Program-made: the position numbers and the translations under genes | Notes under the pieces: model-generated | What the model was told of the DNA's origin: nothing | Databases searched by the model: none | Seen by the model: the letters and a program-made list of their open reading frames with translations, nothing else | DNA from: Microbacterium sp. | Lineage (GTDB): Bacteria > Actinomycetota > Actinomycetes > Actinomycetales > Microbacteriaceae | Assembly: GCF_031179285.1 (NCBI RefSeq) | Contig: NZ_JAPSHY010000006.1 | Location: 97,805 to 161,804, forward strand | Length of the DNA: 64,000 nucleotides | Direction of reading: 5' to 3' | Shown here: piece by piece, positions 25,935-35,177 of the stretch | Position numbering within the stretch: position 1 is the stretch's first letter | Layout: every line of letters starts with the position of its first letter

Positions 25935-28742
25935 GTGACGTTGCGTGGAAGAGGGCCGCTGAGGCGCGCCGACGAGTTTGAAGTTCGGGTGCACTCCGGA
26001 AAGCGCGTGCGTCTGCTGAGCGCACTCGGGGTTCTAGCGCTGGCTTTCACCACGTTCGGAGGCGCCGGCGTTCTGGCAGCGGCTCCGGCATCCGCCGCCC
26101 CGGGGTCCCCTGGCACCCCACAGCCGGGCACCCTCATCTACACGGAGGACTTCCAGAACTCGCCAATAACCGGCGCGACTCGCATTGGCGACTATGTCAG
26201 CGCCTCCGGGGCGAGGTACACGGCTGACCCGGTATACACGAACACAAACCTCTGCAACGGTCTCATTTTCGGGCACGGGGCCACCAACACGGCCCTCGGT
26301 GCAGCGAACTTCTGCGGAACCGCCACGTCGTGGTGGCCGAACGCTCGGAAGCTGCCGGCGGCGATGGGAATCTATGCCGGAATGGCTGCGGCGGATCAGA
26401 ACCTGGCGGTCGCCGCCCAGACTGTGGGCGGAACGAGCAACAACTACGCCGGCATCATGCTTCAAGGGTCCGGCATCCCTGTTGCGTCGGGAGGGCGGTT
26501 CGTGACGTTCTCACTGGACGTGGCGAACTTCTGCGGCTCGGGTGCCGCGCAGGCGCAAGACCGTTTCTATCTCATGGACGGCGCGACCCCCATTGCGCTG
26601 AACACGACCGATTACAATATCTGCGCCGATCCGGATGCGGACTCTTTCGTGGTCGACGGCACCCCGATAACGGTCGGCACTTTCACCGGCAATCAGGCCG
26701 CTCTGATCACCAGCCCGAGTATCGGCTTCCGCCTTGAGAACCGTCAGCCGAGCGGAAGCGGGAACGATCAGGCGTTCGACAACTTCCGAGTGCTGGACGT
26801 CACCCCTCAGCTCGACAAGTCCTTCACCCCTGCAGTCGCCCCTACCGGGGGCACGTCGACACTGACGTTCACCGTAACGAACACAAGTGAGCTCGCGGCG
26901 AAGAACGGCTGGTCCTTCACCGACTCGTTGCCGACCGGACTGAGCATCGCCGGCGCTCCGGCTGCAGCAACGACCTGCCCTTCCGGCGCGGTCACCGCAC
27001 TCCCGGGCCAGGCGACGATCAGTGCCACCGGCAACCTCGCATCCGGCATGGCATCATGCACGATCACCGTCACGGTGACGTCGCCGGTGCCGGCGACCTT
27101 CAGCAATGGACCGGACAACGTCATTGTCACCGGCCTCAACGAGCCAGGTGTCGCCACGGTCACGTTCGAGCGTCCGGGTCTCTCCCTCGACAAGCAGGCC
27201 GGGACGCCTGCCGACGTGAACCAGAACGGCATCACGGACGCCGGCGACACCATCTCGTATACCTTCAGAGTGCAGAACACCGGCGATGTGCCTGTCACCG
27301 ACCTCGTCGTCGACGACGCCAAGGTCGGGGCGGTGACCTGCTCGACAACCACTCTCGAGGTAGCTGAGACGGCCACCTGCGAGGCGGACGAGCCGTACAC
27401 GGTCACGCAGGCCGACGCGGTTGCCGGTTCCGTCGTCAACACCGCCACCGCGACGGCCGCCACGCCGACCCGAGCTGCGGTCACCTCTGCGCCGGACTCC
27501 ACCTCGACTCCGGCCGAGGCGCCCGCCCCGGCACTCAGGCTCGTGAAGTCGGCCGACCCGTCGGATGCCGCAAGTTACCGGCCCGGTCAGGAAGTCACGT
27601 ACCACTTCGCTGTGACGAACACGGGGAACGTTCCGCTCACGGATGTCGAAGTGGTCGAGGGAGACTTCTCGGGGTCGGGGTCGCTCTCCGACGTCACCTG
27701 CCCGGCTATGTCGCTGGTCGTGGGGGGCCAGATGATCTGCGAGGCGACCTACACCCTCACGACGGCGGACGTGGACGATGGCTCCGTGTCGAACACCGCG
27801 ACGGTCATCGGCACGCCGCCCGCAGGCACGCCGGTGACGAGTTCGCCGTCCACAGTGACCCTGCCCACCCCGCCGCAGCCCGCGGTCACCGTCGTGAAGA
27901 CCGCCAGCGATGAACCGGTGACCACGGCTGGTCAAGAGATCACCTACTACTTCCGGGTGACCAACACGGGCAATGTGACGTTGGAAGAGATCGCCGTCGA
28001 GGACGTCGACTTCTCCGGAACCGGCACCTTGTCGGCGATCGACTGCCCTGAGGACAGCCTGGTCGCCGGTGAGTTCCAGATCTGCGAAGCGACGTACACG
28101 ACGACGCAGGCGGACGTCGACGCCGGAACCTTGACCAACAGCGCCACCGTCAGGGGAACCCCTCCCGTGGGTGACCCGCTGCCGCCGGTGCCATCCGAGC
28201 CCATCGTGGTCCCCATCGCCCCGGAGCCGGCGCTCGCGCTGGTCAAGACCGCTGACGCCGCGAAGGTCACCCATGCCGGTCAGATCGTGACCTACTCGTT
28301 CACCGTGACGAACACCGGCAACGTGACGATCACGGACGCGGAAATCGTCGAGGGTTCATTCGACGGCACTGGAACACTGTCCGAGGTCTCCTGCCCCTCC
28401 GGTGCGCCGCTGCTGCCCGGCAATGAGCTCGTCTGCACCGCGGAATACACCGTCGTCGCCGCAGACCTCGCGTCCGGCTCGCTGACGAACACCGCGACAG
28501 CGACCGGCGTGCCGCCCGCTGGTGACACCATCGTCTCCGACCCCGCAACCGTGACGCTGACCGTCGCGCCGGCCGTGGATCCGGCCGCACCGCCATCTGG
28601 CCAGGCAGCGCTCCCCGCAACCGGTGGCAGCGTCCCCTGGGTCGCTGCGGGCGTTGCCATGATTCTGCTCGCGTTCGGCGGGGGCATTCTCGTGCTCCGT
28701 CGTCGCAGGAGTGAAGTGGGCGACCATCGACCCGACGCCTGA
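25935..28742 (+). CDS. LPxTG-anchored surface protein with four DUF11-like repeats
   Basis: 935-residue exported wall protein. The signal peptide has a late hydrophobic core (about residues 28-50, LLSALGVLALAFTTFGGAGV) and an AxA site before APGSPG. A lectin-like head (about 60-290) is followed by a DUF7933/DUF11-like domain and four about 115-residue Ig-like repeats (27171-28569). It ends LPATG (893-897), a membrane helix and RRRR, a canonical class of sortase signal. The open frame extends 51 codons upstream, but the GTG at 25935 with GGGAGGGA 5 nt before it is the sound start. A surface adhesin or stalk is likely; no sortase is adjacent. Confidence 0.88.
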   Translation: MTLRGRGPLRRADEFEVRVHSGKRVRLLSALGVLALAFTTFGGAGVLAAAPASAAPGSPGTPQPGTLIYTEDFQNSPITGATRIGDYVSASGARYTADPVYTNTNLCNGLIFGHGATNTALGAANFCGTATSWWPNARKLPAAMGIYAGMAAADQNLAVAAQTVGGTSNNYAGIMLQGSGIPVASGGRFVTFSLDVANFCGSGAAQAQDRFYLMDGATPIALNTTDYNICADPDADSFVVDGTPITVGTFTGNQAALITSPSIGFRLENRQPSGSGNDQAFDNFRVLDVTPQLDKSFTPAVAPTGGTSTLTFTVTNTSELAAKNGWSFTDSLPTGLSIAGAPAAATTCPSGAVTALPGQATISATGNLASGMASCTITVTVTSPVPATFSNGPDNVIVTGLNEPGVATVTFERPGLSLDKQAGTPADVNQNGITDAGDTISYTFRVQNTGDVPVTDLVVDDAKVGAVTCSTTTLEVAETATCEADEPYTVTQADAVAGSVVNTATATAATPTRAAVTSAPDSTSTPAEAPAPALRLVKSADPSDAASYRPGQEVTYHFAVTNTGNVPLTDVEVVEGDFSGSGSLSDVTCPAMSLVVGGQMICEATYTLTTADVDDGSVSNTATVIGTPPAGTPVTSSPSTVTLPTPPQPAVTVVKTASDEPVTTAGQEITYYFRVTNTGNVTLEEIAVEDVDFSGTGTLSAIDCPEDSLVAGEFQICEATYTTTQADVDAGTLTNSATVRGTPPVGDPLPPVPSEPIVVPIAPEPALALVKTADAAKVTHAGQIVTYSFTVTNTGNVTITDAEIVEGSFDGTGTLSEVSCPSGAPLLPGNELVCTAEYTVVAADLASGSLTNTATATGVPPAGDTIVSDPATVTLTVAPAVDPAAPPSGQAALPATGGSVPWVAAGVAMILLAFGGGILVLRRRRSEVGDHRPDA
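27171..28569 (+). repeat. Four tandem Ig-like coding repeats
   Basis: Units begin near 27171, 27526, 27878 and 28220, opening with SLDKQAG, RLVKSAD, TVVKTAS and LVKTADA. They share the core TYxFxVTNTGNVxxTD, a CP...C pair and the ending GSLTNTATATGxPPAG. They resemble DUF7507/DUF11 domains and are unlike the repeats at 11204-13831 in detail. Confidence 0.8.
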
Positions 28743-28895
28743 ATCCTTGCATCCTGCGTCATGATCGACGCTCGTGCTGCACGGTTTCTATCAGGTGGGG
28801 ACGTTCCGGTGCTGCTGCCGTTCCTGATCGCACAGTCGCGGTTCGTGCGGCGGCTCGCATACGCCGGGCTGAATGGTCGACTCACCCGCAGGGCC

Positions 28896-31800
28896 TCACT
28901 CCGGCGCGCGTTCTCGCAGCTGACGGCGGGTTAGCCGCGGCGCACTGGGAGTCGACGGTCCGGAAGCTGCGGCATCCGCCCCCCGATCGTCCGACCCGCC
29001 TGGCGACTGCATCTCGCCTCTGCGCTCACCCCGGCGCTCGCGCGCGCCTTCGACGAGGTTGTAGAGGGTCGGCAGGACGATCAGGGTCAGCACCGTCGAC
29101 GAGATCAGTCCGCCGATCACCACGATCGCGAGCGGCTGCGAGATGAAGCCGCCGTGCCCGGTGATGCCGAGCGCCATCGGAGTGAGCGCGAAGATCGTCG
29201 CCAGAGCAGTCATGAGGATCGGGCGCAGACGCTTCTCGGATCCGGCCTTCACGGCCTCCTCGGTCGACAGTCCCCTCGTCCGGTACTGGTTCACGAGGTC
29301 GATGAGCACGATCGCGTTCGTCACGACGATGCCGATGAGCATGAGCAGGCCGATCAGCGAGGCGACGCCGAGCGGCACGCCGGTCACGATCTGCAGCAGG
29401 ATCGCGCCCGTCGCCGCGAACGGCACTGAGATGAGCAGCTCCAGCGGCTGACGAAGCGACTTGAACGTCGCCACCATGACGACGTACACGATGAGGATCG
29501 CCGCGAGCATCGCCAGCCCCAGCTGCGCGAACGAGTCGGCCTGCTGCGAGGCGACACCGCCCACCTCGGCGGAGGCGCCGTCGGGCAGTTCGACCGCTTG
29601 CAGCGCGGTGGTCACTGATGCGGTCGCCACGGCGAGATTGTCGGATGCCGGGGGCACGGTGATCGTCGCGGTCCGGCGTCCCTGCTCGGTGGTGATCGAG
29701 GTGGGACCGTTGCGCTCCTCGACGGTGGCGATGTCCTGCAGCTGCACGATGCCGCGCGCGGTCGGGATCGTGAGCTGGCGCAGAGCCTCGGCCGTCGACG
29801 GCGGCTCGGCGGTCACGAGGTAGACGGTGAGAGCGGTGTCGTCGATCTCGACCGACCCGATCTGCTGCGGCCGCATGGTGTTCGAGACGATCGAGCCGAC
29901 GGCCACCTCGGAGAGGCCGCGCTGCGCGGCGGCGTCACGATCGACGACGACGGCGATGTAGGGCAGCGCGGCTGCGAGGTTGTCGGTCACCTGACCGATC
30001 CCCTCACGCCCGTCGAGCTCGTCGACCACCGCCTCGGTCGCGGCCTGGAGGTCGTCGGAGTTCGACGCCGTCACAGAGATCTCGATGTCGCTCGAGCCGA
30101 GGCCTGCCGACGCGGCGACGGCGACCTCACCGACGTCGGACAGGCCGTCGATGGCATCCTGCACCTTCGTGCGCAGCTCCTCCTGATCGGCGTCGCCGTC
30201 GGTGAGCACCGAATACGTCACCCCGGCGCCGCCGGAGAACGCATCGCGCAGCGCCGAGCCGCTGGAACCGATCGAGGCTTGGACGTGCTCGATGCCGTCG
30301 ATGTCGAGCAGGGCGTCCTCGACCGCGACGGCCGCCTCGGACTTCGTCTCGAGGCTGGCACTCGGACCGAGATCCTGCGTGACCGTCATGGTGTTCTGGC
30401 CGGAGTCGCTGAGGAAGTTGATCTTCATCAGCGGGGCTGCAGCGAGCGTGCCGCCGAGCACGAGCAGCGCGAGAACGACGGTCACCACGGAGTGCTTGAG
30501 CGTCCAGCTGAGGATCGGCCGGTACGCGCGCTGAAGCGCCGACGGCGGGGCGTCGGGGTGCTCGGGGTCGATGGCCTCGCCGTCGGCATCGAGCAGGGGC
30601 TTGCCAGGGCGCAGGAACCAGTAGGCGAGAACCGGCACGATCGTGAGCGACACGAGCAGAGAAGCGACCATCGCGATCGTCACCGTCATCGCGAAGGGCC
30701 GGAAGAGCTCGCCGACCATGTCGCCGACGAAGACGATCGGCAGGAACACCGCGACCGTGGTGATGGTGGATGCCGTGATGGCCATGGCGACCTCGCGCAC
30801 CGCGAGCCGGATGGCCGCGCCCTTGTCGGCGTCGCCGACGTAGTGGCGCTTGATGTTCTCGATGACGACGATGGAGTCGTCCACCACGCGCCCGATCGCG
30901 ATCGTGAGCGCCCCGAGCGTCAGGACGTTCAGCGAATATCCGAATGCCTGCAGCCCGATGAAGGTGATGAGCACCGAGGTGGGGATGGAGATCGCCGTGA
31001 CCAGGGTCGAGCGGATGGAGAGCAGGAAGACGAGGATGACCACCACCGCGAACACGAGGCCGAGCAGTCCCTCGGTCGCCAGCGTCTCGATCGACTGCAC
31101 GATGAACGGCGCCTGATCGAAGATGATCGTGAAGGTGGCGTCGGGGAAGGCCTCACCGATCTGGTCGAGTGCCGCGATGACGCCCTGTGACACCTCGACG
31201 GTGTTCGCCGCCGGGAGCTTCGTGATCGAGATCGACAGCGCGTCGTCGCCGTCGACACGCGAGATGGAGCTGACCGGGTCGGACTCCTGCGCCACCGTTG
31301 CCACATCGCCGATCACGGCGTCGGTGCCCACGAGAGGAAGCGCTGCGATCTCCTCGACGGAGGTGATCTTCGCCCCCGTCTGCACCGTGAGCGTCTCACC
31401 CTCCTCGGTGATGTCGCCACCGGGGAAGAGCGTGCCATTCTCCTGCAGGGCGTCACCGATCGCCTGGGGACTCTGCCCGGCCGCTGCGAGCTTCGCAAGA
31501 TCCGGCGTGATCGTGATCCGCTGGCCGACGCCTCCGACGATCTGGGCGGCGTTGACGCCGTCGACGTCTTCGAGCTCAGGAATCGCGACGTTCTCGAGTT
31601 CGGCCTGGGCGTTCTCGGCGTCGTCGAACCCGGTGACGGCGACCTGGATGACCGGGAAGTCGTCGATCGAGACCGAGAGCACCTGAGGGCTCACGTCCTC
31701 AGGCAGCTCCTGCGAGATGCGGTTGATCGCCTGCTGGATCTTCTGCTCGGCTGTGGCGAGGTTCGTGCCGTACGTGAACATCGCCTGCACGATCGACGCG

Positions 31801-32063
31801 TTCGTCGTGCTCGTCGCCGTCGTCGACTCGAGCCCTGGGACACCCTGGATCGCCGACTCGATCGGGGTCGAGACGTCGTTCTCCACCACCTCGGGTGAGG
31901 CGCCGGGGTACGTGGTCATCACCACGAGCGCCGGCAGCTCGAGCGAGGGGATCAACTCCTGCTTGAGGTTCGTGAGCGCCAGCCCGCCGAAGACCGCGGC
32001 GACGATGGTGATGAGAGCGATGAGCGCACGGTTCTTGAGGCTCAGGACGGCGAGGTTAGACAA
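28896..32063 (-). CDS. RND-superfamily efflux transporter (HAE1/AcrB-like)
   Basis: 1,055-residue proton-driven membrane exporter with the duplicated RND plan. TM1 (NRALIALITIVAAVFGGLAL) is followed by a large external loop starting LKQELIPSLELP, six helices, a second loop and six more helices. The essential TM4 Asp pair region reads IGRVVDDSIVVIENIKRH, as in AcrB-type pumps. In this single-membrane organism it has no outer-membrane partner. The TTG at 32063 aligns with the family start SNLAVLSLKNR and overlaps the stop of the TetR gene by 8 nt; a more distal ATG at 32150 would lie inside tetR. Substrate unknown, probably drugs or lipids. Confidence 0.9.
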   Translation of the reverse strand: MSNLAVLSLKNRALIALITIVAAVFGGLALTNLKQELIPSLELPALVVMTTYPGASPEVVENDVSTPIESAIQGVPGLESTTATSTTNASIVQAMFTYGTNLATAEQKIQQAINRISQELPEDVSPQVLSVSIDDFPVIQVAVTGFDDAENAQAELENVAIPELEDVDGVNAAQIVGGVGQRITITPDLAKLAAAGQSPQAIGDALQENGTLFPGGDITEEGETLTVQTGAKITSVEEIAALPLVGTDAVIGDVATVAQESDPVSSISRVDGDDALSISITKLPAANTVEVSQGVIAALDQIGEAFPDATFTIIFDQAPFIVQSIETLATEGLLGLVFAVVVILVFLLSIRSTLVTAISIPTSVLITFIGLQAFGYSLNVLTLGALTIAIGRVVDDSIVVIENIKRHYVGDADKGAAIRLAVREVAMAITASTITTVAVFLPIVFVGDMVGELFRPFAMTVTIAMVASLLVSLTIVPVLAYWFLRPGKPLLDADGEAIDPEHPDAPPSALQRAYRPILSWTLKHSVVTVVLALLVLGGTLAAAPLMKINFLSDSGQNTMTVTQDLGPSASLETKSEAAVAVEDALLDIDGIEHVQASIGSSGSALRDAFSGGAGVTYSVLTDGDADQEELRTKVQDAIDGLSDVGEVAVAASAGLGSSDIEISVTASNSDDLQAATEAVVDELDGREGIGQVTDNLAAALPYIAVVVDRDAAAQRGLSEVAVGSIVSNTMRPQQIGSVEIDDTALTVYLVTAEPPSTAEALRQLTIPTARGIVQLQDIATVEERNGPTSITTEQGRRTATITVPPASDNLAVATASVTTALQAVELPDGASAEVGGVASQQADSFAQLGLAMLAAILIVYVVMVATFKSLRQPLELLISVPFAATGAILLQIVTGVPLGVASLIGLLMLIGIVVTNAIVLIDLVNQYRTRGLSTEEAVKAGSEKRLRPILMTALATIFALTPMALGITGHGGFISQPLAIVVIGGLISSTVLTLIVLPTLYNLVEGARERRGERRGEMQSPGGSDDRGADAAASGPSTPSAPRLTRRQLRERAPE

Positions 32064-32688
32064 GGCGGTTTCTCTCGATTGTCTCGGACGTGTCGGTTGC
32101 TTCGGTCGAATCGGCGGTCGATGGCGAGCAGAGGATCCCGGCGATTGCATCGCGGATCACGCGCTCATCGAGCGGGTGCTCATTGATCTGGGCGTGCCAG
32201 AGTACGCCGTCGATGAAAACGGCAGCTGCCCTGGCGCGATCCGTTCCGTGAACGGGGGCGATGAACTCGGCGACCTCGTCGGACCAGTGGCGCGCCAGCT
32301 CGCGGAGCCGAGGGTCGTGCACGGCGGCGGTGACGACGGCGCGGTCGGCCTGCACCGCCCGTACATCGGCCAGCCCCTCACTGACGAGGCGGGCCAGCAC
32401 GTCGGGGGTGACCCCGCCGGCTTCGGCGGCGCGGCGGGTCTCGTCGAGCCGGGTGTCGACCTCTTCGGCGAGCGCTTGCAGCGCTGCCCCACGGAGGTCG
32501 TCGAGGGTGGCGAAGTACTGCGTCGTGGCGCCCAGTGGGACGCCGGCCCTGGCGGCGACCTTGCGGTGGGTGAGTGCCTCGACGCCGATCTCGATGATGA
32601 GTTCGGCGGCCGCGGTCACGATCTCGTGGCGGCGCGCCTCAGGGTCGCGTCGCCGCCGACCGCTCTCCACCATCGCGCCCCCAGACAT
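32056..32688 (-). CDS. TetR-family repressor of the RND exporter
   Basis: 210-residue one-component repressor. The N-terminal helix-turn-helix is seen in RRHEIVTAAAELIIEIGVEA and LTHRKVAARAGVPLGATTQY (about residues 16-60), followed by a helical ligand-binding domain resembling TetR_C_6 types. Its stop codon overlaps the TTG of the RND gene, so they form an operon and the regulator presumably controls both. A palindromic TGTAC-type operator sits directly before the start. No ribosome site is visible before the ATG at 32688; the ATG at 32673 is an alternative. Confidence 0.88.
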   Translation of the reverse strand: MSGGAMVESGRRRRDPEARRHEIVTAAAELIIEIGVEALTHRKVAARAGVPLGATTQYFATLDDLRGAALQALAEEVDTRLDETRRAAEAGGVTPDVLARLVSEGLADVRAVQADRAVVTAAVHDPRLRELARHWSDEVAEFIAPVHGTDRARAAAVFIDGVLWHAQINEHPLDERVIRDAIAGILCSPSTADSTEATDTSETIERNRLV

Positions 32689-32690
32689 CT

Positions 32691-32709
32691 GTACATGTAC
32701 TTTTGTACA
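32691..32709. promoter_or_regulatory. Palindromic TGTAC operator of the tetR-RND operon
   Basis: Two overlapping palindromes: GTACATGTAC (32691-32700) and TGTACTTTTGTACA (32696-32709). They lie within 21 nt upstream of the TetR start codon, the expected place for autorepression. Confidence 0.65.
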
Positions 32710-32796
32710 TTCCCGGCTTGTGAGAGCGCTGTGAGCGCTGTGAGCTACGCGGTCACCGCCCCGAGGCGCCGGGTGCCCCGGCATCCAGACCCACAC

Positions 32797-33156
32797 TCAG
32801 AGCGCGGCGCCGAGGGCGAGGCCGAGGCCGGCGGCGACGACGCCGAGGGCGAGCATGCCGATGGCGTTGACGGCGGATGACGCCCGCTGACCGTCGAGCC
32901 AGAGCGCGACGGCGTCGAGCATCGCGGTGCTGAACGTGGTGTATCCGCCCAACAGCCCCGCCCCGAGCAGGAACGCGGCGTCAGGCAGCGCCGCGGTGAC
33001 GAGCCCCAGGGCGAAGGATCCCGTGACGTTCACGACGAGGATGCCCCACGGGAATCCCCCGCGCGCGATTCGGGTGACGCCGATATCGACGAGGTACCGC
33101 AGCGCGGCGCCCACGCCCCCGGCGACGGCGGCCCCGAGGAACAGCAGCGGCGTCAT
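32797..33156 (-). CDS. crcB: Fluoride channel Fluc/CrcB, subunit 1
   Basis: 119-residue four-helix membrane protein of the Fluc family, which expels fluoride passively as antiparallel dimers. Visible are GGVGAALRYL in helix 1, FPWGILVVNVTGSFALG in helix 2 (conserved Asn), and the sodium-site/Phe-box helix LGGYTTFSTAM. It overlaps the second crcB gene by 4 nt (ATGA at 33153-33156). Two adjacent, divergent copies usually form an obligate heterodimer, so neither need be active alone. No fluoride riboswitch lies before the pair. Confidence 0.92.
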   Translation of the reverse strand: MTPLLFLGAAVAGGVGAALRYLVDIGVTRIARGGFPWGILVVNVTGSFALGLVTAALPDAAFLLGAGLLGGYTTFSTAMLDAVALWLDGQRASSAVNAIGMLALGVVAAGLGLALGAAL

Positions 33157-33530
33157 CCTCGCACCTCGTGATCGTGTCTGCGGCGACCGAGCCGCAGGCC
33201 CACTGCCGCGGCGGTCAGGCCGAGTGCCAGAGAAACGATGCCATACCCGACGGCGAGCGCCGGGGCGTGATTCCAGAGCGCGACCGTGCCGGTGGCGAGC
33301 GCGCTGTAGGTCGTGAAGCCACCGAGGATGCCGGTGCCGAGAAAGATGCGCAGCTCGGCGGCCTGCGGGAGGCCGGCGGTGAGGATGCCGATCAGCAGCG
33401 CACCGATGATGTTGGCCACGAACACCGCAACGGGGAAGCCATCATCCGGGAGAGCGAGGCCGATTCCGAGTCTGGCCGCCGAGCCGATGGTTCCGCCGAG
33501 GGCGACGAGCAGGACGCGGCGGAGGTTCAC
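33153..33530 (-). CDS. crcB: Fluoride channel Fluc/CrcB, subunit 2
   Basis: 125-residue four-helix partner of the preceding Fluc subunit. Landmarks: GGTIGSAARLGIGLALPDDG, FPVAVFVANIIGALLIG with the conserved Asn, and LGGFTTYSALATG, where the usual Phe of the Phe box is Tyr. The C-terminus is basic (GRRRHDHE), in contrast to its partner, which fits opposite membrane orientations. The GTG at 33530 follows the -10 hexamer TACAGT by 7 nt on this strand, so the pair is probably transcribed as a leaderless mRNA; another GTG at 33539 overlaps the hexamer. Confidence 0.92.
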   Translation of the reverse strand: MNLRRVLLVALGGTIGSAARLGIGLALPDDGFPVAVFVANIIGALLIGILTAGLPQAAELRIFLGTGILGGFTTYSALATGTVALWNHAPALAVGYGIVSLALGLTAAAVGLRLGRRRHDHEVRG

Positions 33531-33537
33531 GCTCGAC

Positions 33538-33543
33538 ACTGTA
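33538..33543 (-). promoter_or_regulatory. -10 hexamer TACAGT, leaderless promoter of crcB pair
   Basis: On the minus strand TACAGT ends 7 nt before the GTG at 33530, leaving no room for a fluoride riboswitch downstream of this promoter. Confidence 0.5.
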
Positions 33544-33616
33544 GTCGCCCCGTGGCAGCGCGTCCGTCGAAAGTCAAGGCGTTGGCGCCTGCCGGCGGAC
33601 CGCGTTGACTGGCGGT

Positions 33617-35146
33617 ATGAAGCCACTGTGGAAGTCCACCGCGACCCTCGCCTCCGGCTCGCCGTTCGAACCCGGCGCGAAGCACGATGTGGCCGTCGTC
33701 GGAGCCGGGCTCACGGGACTCACGACGGCGGTGATGCTCGCGCGGGCCGGCCTCGACGTCGCGGTGATCGAGGCGGGCGAGGTGGCGGAACTCGCAACGG
33801 GCGGCAACACCGGCAAGCTCTCCCTCCTGCAGGGCAAGCGGCTCGCCGAGATCCGCAGGCACCACTCTCCCGAACTCGTCCGCGCCTATGTCGACGCGAA
33901 CCGTGACGGCATGGACTGGCTGACATCGTTCGCCGACGGCGCGGGGGTGCCGTACTCCCGCCGCACCGACCACTCCTATGCCCAGACCGCCGACGGCCTC
34001 GAGACCGTGCGTGCGCAACACGACGCCGCCCGCGAGGCCGGGCTCGCGACGCGGATGTTGTCAGCCGCCGACCTCGACGCGACGCCGTTCCCGATCGCCG
34101 GCGCCGTCGCCCTCGACGATCAGGTCACGATCGACCCGGTGACCGTGTCGACGGCTCTCGTCGCCGACCTGCTCGCCGCCGGCGGCACAGTGCACACCGG
34201 CATCCGCGTCACCGGAGCGCACGCGCTCGGATCTTCCCGCGTGGACACCGTGGAGGGCCCGCTGTTCGCCGACCACATCGTGCTCGCCACCGGGACTCCG
34301 ATCCTCGACCGAGGACTGTACTTCTCCAAGGTCAGCGGGACGCGGTCGTACTGTGTGTCGTTCCGCATCTCCGGAGTGGTGCCCGAAGGCACGTACATCT
34401 CGGTCGATGGCTCGACGCGCTCGATCCGTCCGGTGTCAGCTGCCGACGGCCCCGGCGGCACGGCGCAGCTCATCGTCGGCGGCAACGGGCATCCGGTCGG
34501 CCGCTCCGACGGCGAGACGGCCGCCATCGACGACCTCGTCGCCTGGACCGCACGCCACTTCCCGGGGGCAATTGAGACGCACCGCTGGTCGGCACAGGAC
34601 TATGAATCGCACAACCGAATCCCGTTCGTCGGTGCGATGCCGCGCGGCCTCGGTACCATCCGCTTCGCCACCGGCTACGCCAAATGGGGGCTGTCGAATG
34701 CCCCCGCCGCAGCGCTGCGCCTCTCCGCCGAGATCCTCGGCGCGATCAGGGACGACAAGGCGCGGTGGATGACGATGCTCGGCACCCGGCTGACGGTGCC
34801 GGCCGACCTGGCTCGCGGCGCCGTCGAGGGCGTGAAGGTCGCCAAAGAGGCGACGACCCGGTGGGTCGCAGCGGAGTCCCGTCCCGTGCCCGTCGCCCGG
34901 CCGACGGAGGGAACCGGAGTCGTCGCCCATCGTGGGGGACGGCCGGTCGGCGTCTCGACGGTCGATGGCGTGACGCGCGCCGTCTCGGCCGTGTGCACGC
35001 ACCTCGGCGGAGTGCTGGACTGGAATGACGCCGAGTGCACCTGGGACTGCCCGTTGCATGCGTCCCGTTTCGCACCGGACGGCACACGGATCGAGGGGCC
35101 GGCGCTGCGCGATCTGCCGGAGTTGCCGCGATCCAGCCGAGATTGA
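33617..35146 (+). CDS. FAD-dependent oxidoreductase with C-terminal Rieske domain
   Basis: 509-residue two-domain protein. An N-terminal DAO-type flavoprotein has the dinucleotide motif VVGAGLTGL (GxGxxG at 29-34) and EAGE at the end of the second strand; its substrate domain carries ATGYAKWGLSNAPAAAL near residue 355. The last 90 residues form a Rieske [2Fe-2S] domain with Cys460-x-His462 (CTHLGG) and Cys478-x2-His481 (CPLHASRF), and the expected 15-residue spacing. This fusion resembles YhfW-type proteins of Gram-positive bacteria; substrate and electron partner are unknown. A TTG 12 nt upstream is a possible extended start. Confidence 0.9.
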   Translation: MKPLWKSTATLASGSPFEPGAKHDVAVVGAGLTGLTTAVMLARAGLDVAVIEAGEVAELATGGNTGKLSLLQGKRLAEIRRHHSPELVRAYVDANRDGMDWLTSFADGAGVPYSRRTDHSYAQTADGLETVRAQHDAAREAGLATRMLSAADLDATPFPIAGAVALDDQVTIDPVTVSTALVADLLAAGGTVHTGIRVTGAHALGSSRVDTVEGPLFADHIVLATGTPILDRGLYFSKVSGTRSYCVSFRISGVVPEGTYISVDGSTRSIRPVSAADGPGGTAQLIVGGNGHPVGRSDGETAAIDDLVAWTARHFPGAIETHRWSAQDYESHNRIPFVGAMPRGLGTIRFATGYAKWGLSNAPAAALRLSAEILGAIRDDKARWMTMLGTRLTVPADLARGAVEGVKVAKEATTRWVAAESRPVPVARPTEGTGVVAHRGGRPVGVSTVDGVTRAVSAVCTHLGGVLDWNDAECTWDCPLHASRFAPDGTRIEGPALRDLPELPRSSRD

Positions 35147-35177
35147 CCCGGAGTCCGGCGGCGACGGACCGCGGATA

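Noticed and set aside
28761..28934. 57-codon open frame between the LPxTG protein and the RND exporter
   Set aside because: No ribosome site or -10, overlaps the end of the RND gene on the other strand, and has no recognisable motif.
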